A model generated the notes under the pieces. The model saw only the letters and a list, made by a program, of their open reading frames with translations, was not told where the DNA came from and ran no database searches. Both the position numbers and the translations under genes were made by a program. From AC-37 sp034663685 (lineage in GTDB: Bacteria > Actinomycetota > Thermoleophilia > Solirubrobacterales > Thermoleophilaceae), in assembly GCA_034663685.1 (NCBI GenBank), contig JAXDJC010000125.1:1-23934 (forward strand): a stretch of 23,934 nt of DNA. Reading direction: 5' to 3'. This document shows, piece by piece, positions 21,669-23,934 of this stretch. Within the stretch, counting starts at the first letter, position 1. Each line of letters opens with the position of its first letter.

Positions 21669-22513
21669 CAGGCCTTGGCCTTCTCGGGCTCGACCACCAC
21701 GTGCTCCACCGGCTTGGACGTGATTCGCTTGACCCGCTCGATCAGGTCGCTGCGCATCCAGCCGGAGCGCGTCTCGGGGAAGGTGGAGATCACGATCTCG
21801 TCGGCCGGGTAGAACTGGAGCGCGTTCTGGATCGCGGTGAACGGGTCGGGATCCATCACCTGGCCCACCGCCTCGAGCCCCTCCGAGTTGAGCCGCTCCA
21901 GCGTCTGTGCCAGCCGCTGGTGGGCGTCGCCGTGCTCGCCCTCCTCGCCCTGCGGCAGGATCACCACGAAGGTGGAGGGCGTCTCGCCGGCCTCGGCCTT
22001 GAGCTTGTCGATCAGCGGCTCGCCGCCGACGGTCTGGTTGGCGACCACGAGCACGCGGCGCACGCCGGCCCGCTCCTCGTCGAGGTCCACCACCACGTGC
22101 TCGACCGGCAGGCCCGTGGCGTCCTTCACGCGGTCCACGAGGTGCTTGCGCAGCCAGCCCGACCGGGTCTCCGGGTGGGTGGAGATGATGATCTCGTCGG
22201 CCGCGAAGTGGTCGACGGCGTCAAGGGTGGCCGCGAACGGATCGGGGTCCATGACCTCGCCCTCGGCGTCGATGCCGATCTCGCGGAGCTGCGCGAGCGT
22301 GGTCTGGAGCCGGTTGTCGGCCGCGCTGCGCACCGACTCGTCGTAGATCACGTACCCGCTCTTGGGCTGGTTCTGCGGGCAGACGACGCAGACCTTGAAG
22401 GGCTCGTTGCGCGAGTGCGCCTCCTCGGCGCGCTTCTTGACGGCGTCGATCAGCGCGTGGCCGCCGACGGTCTCGTTGGCCACCACCAGGATGCAGTGAG
22501 GCTTGGCCATCAT
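21668..22513 (-). CDS. Tandem Usp-like (universal stress protein-type) domain protein within the cytochrome oxidase operon
   Basis: The 281-residue soluble protein is made of two homologous halves. Half 1 runs from ILVVANETVGG (8-18) to LPVEHVVVD (about 135-143), half 2 from VLVVANQTVGG (154-164) to KPVEHVVVE (about 267-275). Each half repeats VMDPDPF, ADEIIISTHPETRSGW or its near copy, and the closing strand. The alpha/beta layout is that of Usp/HUP folds, but the classical ATP-binding G-2x-G-9x-G-S/T motif is not evident, and STxPETRSGW takes its place near the end. ATG 22513 (or the adjacent ATG 22510) overlaps the ctaD stop, and the 3' end overlaps ctaE. It is therefore made in step with oxidase subunits I and III. 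Its role is unknown; sensing energy state or aiding oxidase assembly are possibilities. Confidence 0.85.
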   Translation of the reverse strand: MMAKPHCILVVANETVGGHALIDAVKKRAEEAHSRNEPFKVCVVCPQNQPKSGYVIYDESVRSAADNRLQTTLAQLREIGIDAEGEVMDPDPFAATLDAVDHFAADEIIISTHPETRSGWLRKHLVDRVKDATGLPVEHVVVDLDEERAGVRRVLVVANQTVGGEPLIDKLKAEAGETPSTFVVILPQGEEGEHGDAHQRLAQTLERLNSEGLEAVGQVMDPDPFTAIQNALQFYPADEIVISTFPETRSGWMRSDLIERVKRITSKPVEHVVVEPEKAKA

Positions 22514-23934
22514 TCGTGGCTGCCCGCCGCAACGGGTTTCTGTTCCTTGAACACCCCGTGCACCGCGCCCGGCACGCCGTACTCGTACGGGCCGCCGACG
22601 ACGGTGGGCACCTCGTCGAAGTTGAAGATCGGCGGCGGCGAGGAGACCTGCCACTCGAGCGTGTGAGCGCGCCACGGGTTGCCGTCCGCGAGCGGGCCGT
22701 GGCGCCAGCTCGTGACCATGTTGTAGACGAAGACCAGGAACGACAGCCCGAACAGGAAGCTCGACACCGAGATGAACGCGTTCAGCGTGGCGTACTGCTG
22801 CGCGTAGTCGGCCACGCGGCGCGGCATCCCGTCGATGCCCACGAAGTGCATCGGGCCGAAGGTGAGGTTGAAGAACACGAACGAGAGCCAGAAGTGCAGC
22901 CTGCCGAGGCTCTCGTCGTACATCCGCCCGGTCATCTTCGGGAACCAGTGGTAGAGCCCCGCGAAGATGGTGAACACGCTGCCGCCGAACAGTACGTAGT
23001 GGATGTGGGCCACCACGAAGTAGGTGTCCGACACGTGGATCACCACCGGGATGACCGCGAGGATGATCCCGCTGATCCCGCCCAGGGTGAACATGGTGAT
23101 GAACCCGAGCGCGAACAGCATGGGTGTTCGCATGTGGATCACGCCTCTCCATAGCGTCGCGAGCCAGGAGAAGATCTTGATGCCGGTCGGCACCGCGATC
23201 AGCATCGTGGTGATCATCATCGGCACGCGGATCCACGACTGCATCCCGGACACGAACATGTGGTGCGCCCACACGGTGAACCCGAGCACCACGATGGCCA
23301 TCAGCGAGAACGCCATCATCCGGTAGCCGAACACGGGCTTGCGCGCGTGGGTCGATATGACCTCGCTGATGATCCCGAACCCGGGCAACATCATGATGTA
23401 GACCGCCGGGTGCGAGTAGAACCAGAAGACGTGCTGGTACATGATCACGTCCCCGCCCGCCTGCGGATCGAAGAAGTGCGTGTGAAGGGCGCGGTCCAGC
23501 AGCACGAAGAACTGCGAGCCGGCGATGAACGGCGTGGCGATGACCACCAGCAGCGAGGTGGTGAAGTTGGCCCACACCAGCAGCGGCATGCGCCAGAACG
23601 TCATGCCCGGCGCGCGCATGGTGATGATCGTGACCAGGAAGTTGAGCGCGGTGGCGATCGACGAGGCGCCCGCGAACTGGACGGCGATCGAGAAGAACGT
23701 CTGCCCGAGCGGCGTCTCCGTGGAGAGCGGGGCGTACGCGGTCCAGCCCGTGGCGAACGACCCGCCGGGCGCGAAGAAGCTGGCCAGCATCATGATCCCG
23801 GCCAGCGGCAGCATCCAGTAGGAGAGCGCGTTGAGCCGCGGGAACGCCATGTCCGGCGCGCCGATCATCAGCGGGATCACGTAGTTGGCGATCCCGGCGA
23901 ACACCGGGATGATGAACAGGAAGATCATCAGCGA
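22510..23934 (-). CDS. ctaD: Cytochrome c oxidase subunit I (A2-type), 5' end outside window
   Basis: This is the catalytic core subunit that reduces O2 at heme a3-CuB. About 474 C-terminal residues are visible; the gene runs off the right edge just before the helix II heme a ligand. Present are MIGAPDMAFPRLNALSYW, NFLVTIITMRAPGM, the CuB-Tyr motif YSHPAVY (23398-23418), WAHHMFVSGM with two CuB histidines, the K-channel VPTGIKIFSW, and VAHIHYVLFGG carrying the heme a3 and heme a ligands. YSHPxVY instead of GHPEVY is the mark of A2-type oxidases, where a Tyr-Ser pair stands in for the helix VI glutamate. The C-terminus has LEWQVSSPPPIFNF. The gene heads the visible cta operon; subunit II must lie beyond the window. 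Confidence 0.97.
   Translation of the reverse strand, partial: SLMIFLFIIPVFAGIANYVIPLMIGAPDMAFPRLNALSYWMLPLAGIMMLASFFAPGGSFATGWTAYAPLSTETPLGQTFFSIAVQFAGASSIATALNFLVTIITMRAPGMTFWRMPLLVWANFTTSLLVVIATPFIAGSQFFVLLDRALHTHFFDPQAGGDVIMYQHVFWFYSHPAVYIMMLPGFGIISEVISTHARKPVFGYRMMAFSLMAIVVLGFTVWAHHMFVSGMQSWIRVPMMITTMLIAVPTGIKIFSWLATLWRGVIHMRTPMLFALGFITMFTLGGISGIILAVIPVVIHVSDTYFVVAHIHYVLFGGSVFTIFAGLYHWFPKMTGRMYDESLGRLHFWLSFVFFNLTFGPMHFVGIDGMPRRVADYAQQYATLNAFISVSSFLFGLSFLVFVYNMVTSWRHGPLADGNPWRAHTLEWQVSSPPPIFNFDEVPTVVGGPYEYGVPGAVHGVFKEQKPVAAGSHE

Noticed and set aside
22514..23575. Extended frame upstream of the Usp-like protein
   Set aside because: It is a shadow of ctaD in another frame. The Usp-like repeat begins right after the MMAKP start that overlaps the ctaD stop.

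Overview
The window is very GC-rich, uses many GTG/TTG starts and packs its genes tightly. It most resembles a chromosomal stretch of a high-GC actinobacterium. I infer the class Thermoleophilia (Solirubrobacterales-like), because several small or secreted proteins have the look of families I associate with that class: an N-terminus with RRPSPAMVVAIIALVMA, a FRVFDVGLLIVWLVWFFRLRDDDD membrane protein, and a CPDNCQAI secreted protein. This placement is inference. No tRNA, rRNA, CRISPR array, insertion sequence, phage gene or integrase was seen.

Layout. (1) 1-938: 3' half of glmS, converging through a hairpin on a secreted protein gene (993-1631, minus). (2) 1714-8410: a plus-strand run of nnr, a CBS-pair gene, alr, a CCA-transferase/HD gene, corA, a HIT gene and a crotonase gene; several junctions overlap as GTGA. 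(3) 8614-9075: a cold-shock gene and infA, closed by a hairpin. (4) 9205-10515: a LysR regulator divergent from a small GNAT-like gene, with a T-N11-A dyad between them. (5) 10581-16402, minus strand: a 67-residue acidic protein overlapping an amidase, then a secreted alpha/beta hydrolase overlapping a secreted neutral-ceramidase-like enzyme. (6) 16433-19409: a secreted orphan, a single-span membrane protein, a CxC/CxxC protein (minus) and a GT4-like glycosyltransferase. (7) 19422-23934: a lipoprotein fusing cytochrome c to a cupredoxin, convergent with a minus-strand operon reading ctaD, duplicated Usp-like gene, ctaE, a 36-residue membrane peptide and an inositol-monophosphatase-family gene.

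How the genes work together. The clearest functional unit is respiratory. CtaD carries the YSHPxVY motif of A2-type heme-copper oxidases instead of GHPEVY. It is translationally linked to a Usp-like protein and CtaE, and the facing gene encodes a plausible two-centre (heme plus copper) electron donor. The amidase and its small partner look like an AtzE/AtzG or GatA/GatC type pair. The two coupled secreted hydrolases suggest breakdown of extracellular lipid or amide substrates.

A regulatory theme also runs through the window. About nine genes lack a Shine-Dalgarno sequence and have a TANNNT hexamer shortly before the start codon, as expected of leaderless mRNAs. In three of them the hexamer begins with the stop codon of the upstream gene. 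I did not find a clearly new defence or mobile system; the most unusual items are the respiratory cluster and this promoter layout.
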